Source of the DNA: Asticcacaulis sp. AC460 | Lineage (GTDB): Bacteria; Pseudomonadota; Alphaproteobacteria; Caulobacterales; Caulobacteraceae | Length of the DNA stretch: 64,000 nucleotides | Direction: 5' to 3' | Assembly (NCBI RefSeq): GCF_000495795.1 | Contig: NZ_AWGD01000037.1 | Location: forward strand, 62,001 to 126,000 | Part shown: piece by piece, positions 16,605 through 25,043 of the stretch | How the letters are laid out: the number at the start of each line of letters is the position of its first letter | Position numbering within the stretch: position 1 is the stretch's first letter | Translations under genes and position numbers: made by a program | Notes under the pieces: model-generated | Told to the model about the DNA's origin: nothing | Databases searched by the model: none | What the model saw: the letters and a program-made list of their open reading frames with translations, nothing else

Positions 16605-17603
16605 ATGGATCACTTCATGAGAGTCATTTCCGTGCGCGGGGACGGCGCCAACCCGTCCGATCTGTATGTCGATGAGGCGCCGCGCCCCGAAACGGGCGCC
16701 GGATCTGTCCTGATACGGATCAGTCATGCCGGCGTGAACCGGCCCGACATCCTGCAAAGGCGGGGTCTGTACCCGCCGCCGCCGGGCGCGGCCCCCGGCC
16801 TGGGCCTGGAGGTATCCGGTTGGATCGAGGCGATCCATCCTGCCGTGCCGTACGCAGATGATGTTGCCTGGCGTGTCGGTGATCCGGTCTGCGCCTTGGT
16901 CAATGGTGGCGGTTACGCCGAATATGTAGCGGTTGATCTGCGCCATCTGCTGCCCATCCCGGCTGGCTGGTCGATGGCGCAGGCCGCCTCCCTGCCGGAA
17001 GCCGCGCTCACCGTCTATGCCAACCTGATCGAACATGGCGGACTGCAGCCGGGCGAAACCGTCCTGGTCCATGGCGGCAATTCCGGCATCGGCGCCATGA
17101 CCATCCAACTGGGCAAGGCCTGGGGCGCCAAGGTTATCGCTACGGCGCGCGGCGCCGACAAATGCGAATTTGCCAGGTCCCTGGGCGCCGACCTCGTCAT
17201 CGACACGACTGTTGACGAAGATTTCGTCACCGCCGTCAAGGGGGCAGGGGGCGCGGACGTGGTCCTGGACATAGTCGCCGGCGACTATGTCGCCAAAAAC
17301 CTGCTGTGCCTGAACCACAAAGGCCGCATGGTACAGGTCGGTACCGGCCGTTCGCCGGTGGTTGAGCTCGACCTGCGCCGGGTGATGCAGAAACAGGCGG
17401 TCATCACCGGCTCGATGCTGCGTCCGCGCTCGGCCGACGAAAAGGCTCGACTGACCACGAAGGTGCACGAAAAGCTGTGGCCGCTGGTCGAGTCCGGCGC
17501 CATCAAACCCGTCCTGGCGCAAACCTTCGCCTTCGCAGACGCAGCCAGTGCCCATGCCTGGATGGACGAAAGCCACTGCGGCAAGGTGGTTCTACAAATT
17601 TGA
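16605..17603 (+). CDS. NAD(P)H:quinone oxidoreductase, zinc-less MDR family (PIG3-like)
   Basis: Medium-chain dehydrogenase/reductase with the quinone-oxidoreductase features HAGVNRPDILQRRGLYPPPPG and a Rossmann motif VLVHGGNSGIGAMTIQLGKAWG. It lacks the catalytic zinc cysteines. It would reduce quinones with NADPH in the cytoplasm. Starts at 16560, 16605 and 16617 are in frame; MRVISV at 16617 is the family-like beginning and I chose 16605 as a compromise. Its stop lies inside the first of two operator-like dyads. Confidence 0.88.
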   Translation: MDHFMRVISVRGDGANPSDLYVDEAPRPETGAGSVLIRISHAGVNRPDILQRRGLYPPPPGAAPGLGLEVSGWIEAIHPAVPYADDVAWRVGDPVCALVNGGGYAEYVAVDLRHLLPIPAGWSMAQAASLPEAALTVYANLIEHGGLQPGETVLVHGGNSGIGAMTIQLGKAWGAKVIATARGADKCEFARSLGADLVIDTTVDEDFVTAVKGAGGADVVLDIVAGDYVAKNLLCLNHKGRMVQVGTGRSPVVELDLRRVMQKQAVITGSMLRPRSADEKARLTTKVHEKLWPLVESGAIKPVLAQTFAFADAASAHAWMDESHCGKVVLQI

Positions 17604-17635
17604 ACGAAGTTCATTTTATATTGAACATTGTTCAA
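17601..17635. promoter_or_regulatory. Two tandem dyads over a promoter -35
   Basis: TGAAC-GAA-GTTCA (17601-17613) and TTGAAC-ATT-GTTCAA (17621-17635) have centres 21 bp apart, two helical turns. The second covers a -35 (TTGAAC at 17621) paired at 17 bp with TATAGC at 17644. The layout fits a TetR-like repressor acting on the gene at 17680. Confidence 0.55.
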
Positions 17636-17679
17636 ATTGATGCTATAGCCGCTTCGACATCATGCGAAGGGGCTTTCAC

Positions 17680-18240
17680 ATGTCGTATCGTCATCGTTTT
17701 GCGCTGTTCACCGCCGTTACCTTCCTGGGCTCGGTCGCGGCTGGTTACGCCCTGGCGACGCACCCGTTTTCGCCCAGCCGTGACGCCGTGGCCTATGCCG
17801 TCGACCAGGGCTGCCTGACCTGGCTGCGCGAAGGCGGCCGGATCGGCGACCACGTCCGGCGCAACGCGAAAGCGGTCAAACGCAATGGCCGGCCGGCGCA
17901 GAAGATCGTCGGCCAGGGCCAGGTTACGGTCGAGGAGAACGATCGCGGCGGCTGCTATGTCCGTGCGGCCCGCGGCAAGGGGGCCGACCTGCGCGACCAG
18001 GTGCTGAACAGCCTGGCCGAGGCCGGACTGAAGGCGGAGCCGTTCGCTGACTACGAACCCGTCGTGCACCGCCGCAACTGGTCGTTCGTCCAGGAAACCT
18101 ACTGTTTCCGCATGAACGACCAAGTCTTCAACCTGCTGGTTTCCAGTTCGGCGACGGGCGACTATGTCCCGCTGCAGGTGACGATGCACAAAGATAATGA
18201 CGGCGCGGCGGCGAAGCTGGGCCTGTGCCAAAAGGCGTAG
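17680..18240 (+). CDS. Secreted or membrane-anchored hypothetical protein
   Basis: The 186-residue protein has an N-terminal hydrophobic segment (RFALFTAVTFLGSVAAGYALA) and a mainly basic, mixed alpha/beta remainder with four or so Cys. I recognise no family. The ATG at 17680 has AAGGGG 8 nt upstream; the ATG at 17662 does not. Expression is probably controlled by the dyads at 17601-17635. Confidence 0.7.
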   Translation: MSYRHRFALFTAVTFLGSVAAGYALATHPFSPSRDAVAYAVDQGCLTWLREGGRIGDHVRRNAKAVKRNGRPAQKIVGQGQVTVEENDRGGCYVRAARGKGADLRDQVLNSLAEAGLKAEPFADYEPVVHRRNWSFVQETYCFRMNDQVFNLLVSSSATGDYVPLQVTMHKDNDGAAAKLGLCQKA

Positions 18241-18308
18241 GGTGGCGGCATAACGATATCTCTTCCCTTCGCCGAAAAATCGCACTATACCAACGCTCAA
18301 CACCCTCA

Positions 18309-18331
18309 CGCCCGGCTGCAAAAGCCGGGCG
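18309..18331 (+). terminator. Hairpin between the secreted protein and trcR
   Basis: An 8-bp GC stem (CGCCCGGC/GCCGGGCG) with a 7-nt loop, 68 bp after the stop. The downstream tract is only TAGCTATTT, so it is a weak terminator or a leader hairpin of the next gene. Confidence 0.4.
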
Positions 18332-18367
18332 TAGCTATTTCTGGACCGCCAAAAGAAGGATAAAACC

Positions 18368-19081
18368 ATGGCCGAGATCCTGATGCCCAAGGCGACCGCC
18401 GTATGGCTGGTCGACAACACCTCGCTTTCCTTCGCGCAGATCGCCGATTTCTGCGGCCTGCACCCGCTGGAAGTGAAGGGCATTGCCGACGGCGAAGTGG
18501 CGCGCGACATCCGCGGCGCCGACCCGATCGCCAACGGCCAGTTGACCCGCGAAGAACTGGACCGCGCCGAGGCCAAGGACACCTACCGCATGAAGGCCCA
18601 GGTGTCGCGTCACGCCGAACTGCTGAAGCCGGCCAAGAAGGCGCCGCGCTACACGCCCGTGTCGCGCCGTCAGGACCGTCCGGACGCCATCCTGTGGTTC
18701 GTCAAGCATCACCCGGAAGTCACCGACGCCCAGATCTCCAAGCTGCTGGGCACCACCAAGTCGACCATCGAGCAGGTCCGTTCGCGCGGTCACTGGAACA
18801 GTGTCAACATCAAGCCGGTCGATCCGGTGACCCTGGGCCTGGTGTCGCAGATCGAGCTGGACGCCATGGTCAAGAAGGCCGCGGAAGTGAAGCGCAAGCA
18901 GGCCGAGAAGCTGGGCATACCGCTGGACGACCCGAGCCTGAAGCCGGCACAGACCGTCCAGCCGGCCTTCGAGGAAGAAGAAGAGTCGCCCTACGCCCGC
19001 AAGGTGGAACTGTCGGTCGAGGACGTCTTCGGTGCCGGTGGCGGCAAGCGTTCCGAGCCGGAAGAAGACGAAGACTACTGA
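18368..19081 (+). CDS. trcR: Cell-cycle transcriptional regulator TrcR (DUF1013)
   Basis: The 237-residue DUF1013 protein has an N-terminal helix-turn-helix-like part (TAVWLVDNTSLSFAQIADFCGLHPLEVKGIADGEV). A second HTH-like part follows (ILWFVKHHPEVTDAQISKLLGTTKSTIEQVRSRGHWN). The tail is acidic (EEEEESPYARKVELSVEDVFG). The family is conserved in alphaproteobacteria and annotated TrcR in Caulobacterales. AGAAGGA lies 8 nt before the ATG, and a strong terminator follows. Confidence 0.9.
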   Translation: MAEILMPKATAVWLVDNTSLSFAQIADFCGLHPLEVKGIADGEVARDIRGADPIANGQLTREELDRAEAKDTYRMKAQVSRHAELLKPAKKAPRYTPVSRRQDRPDAILWFVKHHPEVTDAQISKLLGTTKSTIEQVRSRGHWNSVNIKPVDPVTLGLVSQIELDAMVKKAAEVKRKQAEKLGIPLDDPSLKPAQTVQPAFEEEEESPYARKVELSVEDVFGAGGGKRSEPEEDEDY

Positions 19082-19102
19082 TCCGGTTCTCGAACCATAA
19101 AG

Positions 19103-19131
19103 AAAGCCCGCCGGACGCACCGGCGGGCTTT
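19103..19131 (+). terminator. Intrinsic terminator after trcR
   Basis: 12-bp stem AAAGCCCGCCGG (19103-19114) and its complement (19120-19131), 5-nt loop, followed by TT. It is 21 bp after the trcR stop. Confidence 0.9.
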
Positions 19132-19168
19132 TTGAGTTCAGGGGGAAGGAAACCGACTACGCTGACGC

Positions 19169-19384
19169 CTACGCTTTAATATCGAGGACCCGGCCCATCA
19201 TGTCGTCGGCGGCGCGGACGACATTGATGCTGGCCTGGAAGGCATTGCGTGAATCGATCTGCTCGACCAGGTCACTGAGGATATCGTTGCCGCGCGAGGC
19301 ATTGTTGACCATATTGGTCGAAGCCCGGTCGAAACGGGCGGACGCGGCACTGACACCGGAAATAGACGTGGCAAGCAGGGACAT
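19169..19384 (-). CDS. Minimal flagellar rod/hook-like protein
   Basis: The 71-residue protein joins an N-terminal rod-type helix (SLLATSISGVSAASARFDRASTNMVNNAS) to a C-terminal rod-type helix (LVEQIDSRNAFQASINVVRAADDMMGRVLDI). These are the conserved ends of FlgB/FlgC/FlgE-family axial proteins without the middle domain. FlgC itself is about 135 residues. It could be a minor axial component or a relic. No other flagellar gene is nearby. The start has only weak Shine-Dalgarno support. Confidence 0.75.
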   Translation of the reverse strand: MSLLATSISGVSAASARFDRASTNMVNNASRGNDILSDLVEQIDSRNAFQASINVVRAADDMMGRVLDIKA

Positions 19385-19474
19385 GGTACGCGATCCGTCC
19401 TGGGGTACTTACAGGACAGATTACGCGCAAAGCCTTAAGGCCGGCTCGACGGAAAGGGTTAACGCCTCATATTC

Positions 19475-19684
19475 TGATACCTCCCCATTTCATGGGGAGG
19501 GGGACCGCACGAACGCGCCCCGCCGAAGGCGCAGCGCGTGAGATGTGGTGGTGGGGCGACTTTCTTTCGGAAGCGCCGTAGCGGCTACTCCGACAGCAAG
19601 TCGCCCCACCACCATTTCGCTACACTTCGCGTTGCTTCGTTACGCTCATGGTCCCCCTCCCCAAGCAAGCTCGGGGAGGTATCA
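19475..19684. repeat. Long nested palindrome of about 210 bp
   Basis: Perfect outer arms TGATACCTCCCC (19475-19486) and GGGGAGGTATCA (19673-19684) enclose perfect 17-bp inner arms TGGTGGTGGGGCGACTT (19546-19562) and its complement (19598-19614). It fills the gene-free stretch and abuts the DUF1501 stop codon. A core motif recurs near 23093. Confidence 0.8.
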
Positions 19685-21106
19685 CTAAGTCATAAACCCC
19701 AGATTCGACGTCGCGAAGTTCCCGATCCGCGGTAGGATCACCGGCAGCTCCGAATCCGACACCCCGAACCACCGCGCCATGGTCGCGCCCATCTGATCGA
19801 CCGAGGTCGAGGGCAGCAGACGGCCCTGACCGACCTGGTCGTCGGTATCGACCGAGATATGCGGCGCCGTGCCGTAGAACTGACCGCCGCGCACGCCACC
19901 GCCTACGATCAGATGGTGCGAGCCCCAGCCGTGGTCGGAACCATTGCCGTTCGACGACAGCGTCCGGCCGAAGTCCGACGCCGTGAACAACGTCACCTTG
20001 TCCGCCACCCCCAGCTCCACGGTCGCCGCATAAAACGCGCTGACCGCTTCGTTGATCGCCGACATCAGGCCCGGATGGTTCTCCATCAGGCCGTCATGAT
20101 TGTCGAACCCGCCCATCGAAACGAAGAACACCTGGCGCTTCGAGCCCAACGAATTCCGCGCCCCGATCAGCTTGGCGACGATACGCAACTGGTTGGCCAA
20201 CCCGTTTGGCCGGCCGTCTGTATCGAACGAGGTCGTCAGGTTGACCGGCGCCAACGCCGTATTGACGATCTCTTCCATCTGCATCGACCGCGCCGTGACG
20301 CGGGCGAATTCGTTCTCCAGCACATGACTGCTGGACCGGGTGATCAGGTCCTTCAGGGTCGCCGACACCTGGCCGGACCCGAAGGCCCAACCCTTGGCGG
20401 CCCAGATCGGGATCGCGCCGTCGGGGCTGATCTGGTACTGCAACGCGTTCTGGCCGGACACGAACACCGCATTGCCGGCGGCGGAGATACAGGTCAGCAG
20501 GCTGTTGCCATTGGACGACAGCGCCAGGTCGCCGATACGGCCGCCCCAGCCACGCGTCGCGCCTTCCGAACCCAGGGCTTGCCACACCGACTGCTGGTCG
20601 TTATGCGAGAACAGCTTGGGCGGCAGCGGCACGCCGGCCGCCTGGTACTGCGCCTTGGTCGTCGGCACCACCAACGGCCCGACATTGAGCTGGACGGCGG
20701 CCTTGCCGGCATGAAACAGCGACGCCACCCCGGTCAGGTTCGGGTTCAAAGCGAACTGCAGGTCGTCGGTCAGGGTCTGGGCCACCACCGGCGTCAGCGC
20801 CGTCGGTGTCAGTTCAGCATGGCCATAGGCGATATTGCCGCGCAACCGGCCCGGATTGCCGCCGCGCAGCTCGGCATATTTGTCGTAATTGGGCAGGTCA
20901 TAGGGCACGACCGTATTGGCATAGTCGTTGCCGCCGTAGAGGAAGACGCAGACGATCGCCTTATAGTCAGTGGCGTCGAAGGCGGCAGCTTCGCCGGCGG
21001 CGGCCAGGTTCAGCGCCATGGGGGCTGCGGCACCCATGGCCGACAAAGCCATGGTCCGTTTCAGGAAGGCGCGGCGGTTCAGGTCCGGAATGTTGTTCTT
21101 GTACAT
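19685..21106 (-). CDS. DUF1501 protein, Tat-exported
   Basis: The 473-residue protein begins with a twin-arginine signal (NRRAFLKRTMALSAMGAAAP). It then has the DUF1501 (sulfatase-like) core: VCVFLYGGNDYANTVVP, FVSMGGFDNHDGLMENHPG and ASDFGRTLSSNGNGSDHGWGSHHLIVGG, whose His and Asp residues resemble alkaline-phosphatase-superfamily metal ligands. Function is unknown. Genes of this family are typically paired with a DUF1800 gene, as here, 7 bp upstream. Location is periplasm or cell surface. Confidence 0.9.
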   Translation of the reverse strand: MYKNNIPDLNRRAFLKRTMALSAMGAAAPMALNLAAAGEAAAFDATDYKAIVCVFLYGGNDYANTVVPYDLPNYDKYAELRGGNPGRLRGNIAYGHAELTPTALTPVVAQTLTDDLQFALNPNLTGVASLFHAGKAAVQLNVGPLVVPTTKAQYQAAGVPLPPKLFSHNDQQSVWQALGSEGATRGWGGRIGDLALSSNGNSLLTCISAAGNAVFVSGQNALQYQISPDGAIPIWAAKGWAFGSGQVSATLKDLITRSSSHVLENEFARVTARSMQMEEIVNTALAPVNLTTSFDTDGRPNGLANQLRIVAKLIGARNSLGSKRQVFFVSMGGFDNHDGLMENHPGLMSAINEAVSAFYAATVELGVADKVTLFTASDFGRTLSSNGNGSDHGWGSHHLIVGGGVRGGQFYGTAPHISVDTDDQVGQGRLLPSTSVDQMGATMARWFGVSDSELPVILPRIGNFATSNLGFMT

Positions 21107-21113
21107 GCGACGC

Positions 21114-22883
21114 CTACTTCTGAACGATATATTCGGGACAGGCCATGACCATCAGCAAGGCGCCGTGGATGCGGTCCATCTTCTGGGCGTCGGTCGACGC
21201 GGCGGTAACCGGATTGGCGTCCAGCGCCGTCTGCATCAAGGTGATGGTTGCGGCGGAGATCTGGTTGGCGGTGAAACGCAGGTTCAGCCAGTCCAGCAGC
21301 CCCTTGGAGTCGGTCACCAGGGTCAGGACATTGCTATAGCTGGGCTTGACGTCGTTGTAGCCGGAGTTGATCGACCAGGCCAGGAAGTTGATATAGCCGG
21401 CCGTCGAGGTTTCGTTGTGGATCTGGAACTCCGGCGCCACATCGCCATCGACGGCGAACTGCGTCTGAGGTGGCACATAACCCGGCCGGAAGAAGTTGAA
21501 CACCGACGGCGAGCGCAGCGGGCTCTGGCCCAGGCCGGTGTCGGCGTTGGACGTGTCGTAGATCTCCCACTTGCCGGTCGTCGAAGCGATATTGAAGGTC
21601 CGCGCCCACTGGGTCCAACGCACGATCGGTTCGCGCAGCTTGCCGGCGCGCGGCGAGGTCGGCAGGGTGCGGGCTTCGGTATCGGTCAGGATGGCCTTCC
21701 ACACGGCTTTCAGATCGCCGCGGACGCCGGCGCCGTTGTTGTTGAACACCGTGGCGACGCGCTGGATATAGGCCGGCGTCGGGTTGGAGGTGACCAGGCG
21801 CTGGATCATCTGTCTGGCAAAGAACGGTCCGACATTGGGATGGTTGAACAGCGTGTCCAGCGCGGTTTTCAGCGCCGTCGCGCCGGGCGTACCGGCCGGG
21901 ATGGTCGTCCCCAGGAAGGTCACGGCCAGGTCGGAGTGCTTGGAGGCATCCAGCGCCATGCGGTCGCGGGTGAATTCCGTCGTCGGAATGGGGTAGGGCA
22001 GGAAGGCCGTATTCTGCCAGGTGACGCGGCTGTAGTTCCAGTCATAGCCGGTGAACACCCGCGCCAGGTTGGTGATATCCGACTGGACATAGGTTTCGAT
22101 CGGCTGGCCCGAACCGTTGACCTTCACCGTGCCGTCGAGATTGAGCTCATACAGGCCGATGGTGAACAGCTGCATGATTTCGCGGGCATAGTTTTCGTCG
22201 GGCACGCGGCCGGTCGCCGGGTCTTCCTTCTGGTTGCCCTTGGTGTTGAGGAAGAAACCCATGGACGGGTTCAGCGTCACTTCCTCGATCAGGGTGCGGA
22301 AATTGCCGAACACATTGGCCGTCAGCATGTCCCAGTAGCCGGCGATGACATAGGGCGGCCAGAAGCCGTCGATGGGCGACAGCGAGGTGACCAGCATTTC
22401 CGACAACGCCAAGGCCAGCCGCTTACGGACCTGGTCGTTGCCGGTCATCATCATCCGCCAGGCCATCCAGTCGCCCATGATCGGATTGAAGTAGTTGCCG
22501 TCGGACTTGGGCGTGCCGTGACCCTGGCCGTCCAGCCACGCCGTACCGGTCTGGCTGGCGGTGACGGCGAATTGCGTGTCGAGCCAGCCGGCATAGGTCT
22601 GCTGGCGCACGGCGGTGATGTCATCGGAGGTCAGCGAGAACTGGGCCTGCAACAGGAAGCGCGCGGCTTCGGTCTCGGTATAGTTCAACGCCGGTGGCGG
22701 CGGTGGTGGCGGCGGAGATGATCCTCCACCGCCTCCGCCCCCGCCTCCCCCGCACGCGGCGAGGGGCAGCGCGAACGCACTGACCACCCCGAGAACCGCG
22801 GCAGAAGGGAGGCTATCGGATTGAGCTTTTGACTGGGGCTCCGGACGCACCTCGTCCATGGAACCGGTTACCTCTTCCCGCAT
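21114..22883 (-). CDS. DUF1800 lipoprotein
   Basis: The 589-residue DUF1800 protein has a signal ending in a lipobox (LPLAAC) after an atypical 30-residue hydrophilic N-terminus. A striking linker of ten Gly, two Ser and eight Pro follows, before the helical DUF1800 domain (AARFLLQAQFSLTSDDI, NPIMGDWMAWRMMM, VPDENYAREIMQLFTIGLYEL, FFARQMIQRLVTSNP). It is paired with DUF1501 in one operon. It is likely a surface or periplasmic lipoprotein; no activity is established that I know of. The polyproline tract would need EF-P. Confidence 0.9.
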   Translation of the reverse strand: MREEVTGSMDEVRPEPQSKAQSDSLPSAAVLGVVSAFALPLAACGGGGGGGGGGSSPPPPPPPPALNYTETEAARFLLQAQFSLTSDDITAVRQQTYAGWLDTQFAVTASQTGTAWLDGQGHGTPKSDGNYFNPIMGDWMAWRMMMTGNDQVRKRLALALSEMLVTSLSPIDGFWPPYVIAGYWDMLTANVFGNFRTLIEEVTLNPSMGFFLNTKGNQKEDPATGRVPDENYAREIMQLFTIGLYELNLDGTVKVNGSGQPIETYVQSDITNLARVFTGYDWNYSRVTWQNTAFLPYPIPTTEFTRDRMALDASKHSDLAVTFLGTTIPAGTPGATALKTALDTLFNHPNVGPFFARQMIQRLVTSNPTPAYIQRVATVFNNNGAGVRGDLKAVWKAILTDTEARTLPTSPRAGKLREPIVRWTQWARTFNIASTTGKWEIYDTSNADTGLGQSPLRSPSVFNFFRPGYVPPQTQFAVDGDVAPEFQIHNETSTAGYINFLAWSINSGYNDVKPSYSNVLTLVTDSKGLLDWLNLRFTANQISAATITLMQTALDANPVTAASTDAQKMDRIHGALLMVMACPEYIVQK

Positions 22884-23240
22884 ACGCCAACACCCCTGAA
22901 TTCTTATTTTGGTTTAAAGTAACACAGAAAGGTCAGAAGGGAAGGGGGCGTGTGAAAATTGGTATCTGAGCGGAAATCTGTTGGTTATGAAGCGGTTAGG
23001 TCGACCGCAGATGACGGGTGTCATCTCTTACCCCCTCTCCCCGCCTGCGGGGAAGAGGACGAGAGCGGAACGAAGTGAACGCGATCGGGTGAGGGGCGAC
23101 TTTCTTTCGGATGCGCCGTCGACAAGCCGTCGAGCATGACCTCACTTCCTTGCTCCTCCCCGCTTGTCGGGGTGAGCGCCAGCCGAGATATATCTCGGCC
23201 AGCGAAGGACCGCCCGAAGCTGTAGCGCAGCGAAGGCGAA

Positions 23241-23252
23241 GGGGGGGGGGGG
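23241..23252 (+). repeat. Homopolymer of 12 G
   Basis: An uninterrupted G12 run in intergenic repeat sequence, about 195 bp before the LRR-kinase start. It is likely prone to slippage or sequencing error. Confidence 0.8.
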
Positions 23253-23305
23253 CAGCTTTCTTTCCAAAGTGCCTTAAAAAAAAAGAGGAATATAAGTAAC
23301 TTATA

Positions 23306-23371
23306 CTCCCCCGTTATACGGGGGAGGTGGCTGCAAGCGACAGCGCGCAGTCGGAGGGGGGATTTCTTGGC
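23306..23371. repeat. GTTATAC hairpin repeat, copy 1
   Basis: CTCCCCC and GGGGGAG flank GTTATAC as a hairpin (23306-23326), followed by about 30 variable bases and the tail GGGGGGATTTCTTGGC. Relatives are at 55681-55746 and 63240-63317. Confidence 0.8.
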
Positions 23372-23445
23372 GCCCGGACGTACAGGATGGGGTTATCGGT
23401 GGGGGATTGGGCCCGCAGCTATGGCCCGATGGACTGGTAGACGCT

Positions 23446-24741
23446 ATGACACAACACATGACCCAGCAAACCCTGCAACAGTTACGGTCCGGAGCCCTTA
23501 CCGGCGCCACCCGCCTGAAACTGTGCGAAGACCTCACCGTCTTTCCGAAAGAAATCTACGACCTGGCCAACACGCTGGAGATCCTGGACCTGAGCGGCAA
23601 CGCCCTGACGTCCCTGCCGCACGACCTATCGCGCCTGCACCGGCTTCGCGTTCTGTTCGGCTCCGGCAACAGCTTCACAGCCCTTCCCGAAACCCTCGGC
23701 ACCCTGCCCAACCTTGAAATGATCGGCTTCCGCGCCTCAAACCTGACCGAAGTCCCCGCCGCAGCCCTGCCGGCGAAACTCCGCTGCCTGATCCTGACCG
23801 ACAACCACCTGACGTCCATCCCGGACCGGATCAGCGCCTGCGACCGCCTGCAAAAGCTGATGCTGACCGGTAACCGCCTGACCACCCTGCCGCAAACCCT
23901 GACGCAATGCCGCCGGCTCGAACTGCTGCGCATCGCCGCCAACCAATTCACCACACTGCCAACACACCTGCTCGACCTTCCGCGCCTGTCCTGGCTGGCC
24001 TGCGCCGGCAACCCGTTCACCGCAGCCGCCGAGGCCAACGCCCTGTCCCAGCCCCGGACGATTGACTGGACCGAACTGGAGCTGGGCGCGCGCCTGGGCG
24101 AAGGCGCCTCGGGTGTCATCCACCGCGCGAACCACAACGGCACCGACGTGGCGGTCAAGCTGTTCAAAAACGCGATAACCAGCGACGGCCGGCCGGCCAG
24201 CGAAATGGCCGCTGGCCTGGCGGCGGGAGACCATCCTAACCTCGTCTCGCTGCACGGCCGCCTGACCGGCCATCCCGAAGGTCGCGACGGCACGATCATG
24301 CCGTTGCTGGCCCCGCGGTTCAGGCCCCTGGCCGCCCCGCCCAGCTTCGACACCTGCACCCGCGACGTCTACGCCGCGGACGCCGTACTCGATGCCGCCT
24401 CTGTCATGACGATCGCCCTGACCGTGGCGCAGGCCTCAGCGCACCTGCACGCTCGCGGCATCCTGAACGGCGACCTGTATGCCCACAACATCCTCTTCGA
24501 TGGCCGCGAGGTCTGGCTGAGCGACCTGGGCGCCGCCTCGCTCTACGAAGCCGGCGACACGCCCTACGCTCGGTCGCTGCAAAGCCTGGACGTCCGCGCC
24601 TTCGGCTGCCTGCTGGAAGAACTTGCGGCCGTCTGCGTCGGCGACTTGCCGCGCGCCTTCCACGACCTGACGGACGCCTGCCTGAGCGACGACAGCCGCG
24701 CCCGGCCCCCGTTCAGCGATGCCGTTAGCCGCCTTGTTTGA
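23446..24741 (+). CDS. Leucine-rich-repeat protein kinase fusion
   Basis: The 431-residue protein has two parts. Residues of about 30-200 hold roughly seven 23-residue LRRs of the form LxxLxLxxNxLxxLPxxL. A Ser/Thr-kinase-like domain follows: glycine loop GEGASGVIHRA, ATP-binding Lys in TDVAVKLF, catalytic-loop Asp in LNGDLYAHNILFDG (NGD in place of HRD) and the metal Asp in LSDLGAAS (DLG for DFG). Key residues remain, so it may be active. It is probably a cytoplasmic sensor kinase. Start 23446 (ATG) is preferred to the TTG at 23407. It borders the Gabija-like island. Confidence 0.88.
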   Translation: MTQHMTQQTLQQLRSGALTGATRLKLCEDLTVFPKEIYDLANTLEILDLSGNALTSLPHDLSRLHRLRVLFGSGNSFTALPETLGTLPNLEMIGFRASNLTEVPAAALPAKLRCLILTDNHLTSIPDRISACDRLQKLMLTGNRLTTLPQTLTQCRRLELLRIAANQFTTLPTHLLDLPRLSWLACAGNPFTAAAEANALSQPRTIDWTELELGARLGEGASGVIHRANHNGTDVAVKLFKNAITSDGRPASEMAAGLAAGDHPNLVSLHGRLTGHPEGRDGTIMPLLAPRFRPLAAPPSFDTCTRDVYAADAVLDAASVMTIALTVAQASAHLHARGILNGDLYAHNILFDGREVWLSDLGAASLYEAGDTPYARSLQSLDVRAFGCLLEELAAVCVGDLPRAFHDLTDACLSDDSRARPPFSDAVSRLV

Positions 24742-25043
24742 GACCGCAGTTTTGCAGCAATCGCCTTTTGCGATTGATCGTCCTTTTCCATTTAGCGCCA
24801 GTATGTGGAAATGGTGCAATTGGTAAGGCGTCACAGAAATGCCCCCCGGTCATCTATTTTGAGTTGAATCGCGGACAGATACTATATGTATATTCTGGCG
24901 AGTCGCGCGCGCGGCCGTCGGTCGGCCGTCACCTCCAGGTCACTTCCTCTCCGACAATGCAAACGTCTGCACTCCGTACGAAGATGCGAGCTGACATCGG
25001 CCGCGTGAGATGTGTCTCGGCGGGGCCCAAAAGGGGGATGATG
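24742..25043. other. Intergenic region before the defence module
   Basis: No gene seen. A hairpin CAATCGC/GCGATTG at 24758-24776 may terminate the LRR-kinase transcript. Further on there is an AT-rich patch (TACTATATGTATATTC near 24880) that may hold the promoter. An open frame across it has no ribosome site until 25031. Confidence 0.55.

Larger units (their letters stand above)
22884..23445. other. Gene-free, repeat-rich stretch
   Basis: No gene seen. From 23020 onward it contains degenerate copies of the 19.5-kb palindrome: GGGGCGACTTTCTTTCGGA at 23093-23111, a G12 tract at 23241-23252, and a decayed second copy near 23250. It also contains one copy of the CTCCCC(C)GTTATACGGGG(G)AG repeat. 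Confidence 0.75.

Noticed and set aside
18403-19179. 258-residue plus-strand frame over trcR
   Set aside because: Shifted frame of trcR; Arg/Gly-rich and extends past the terminator.
19475-23371. CRISPR array
   Set aside because: Repeats here are inverted and differ in spacing; no regularly spaced direct repeats and no cas genes.
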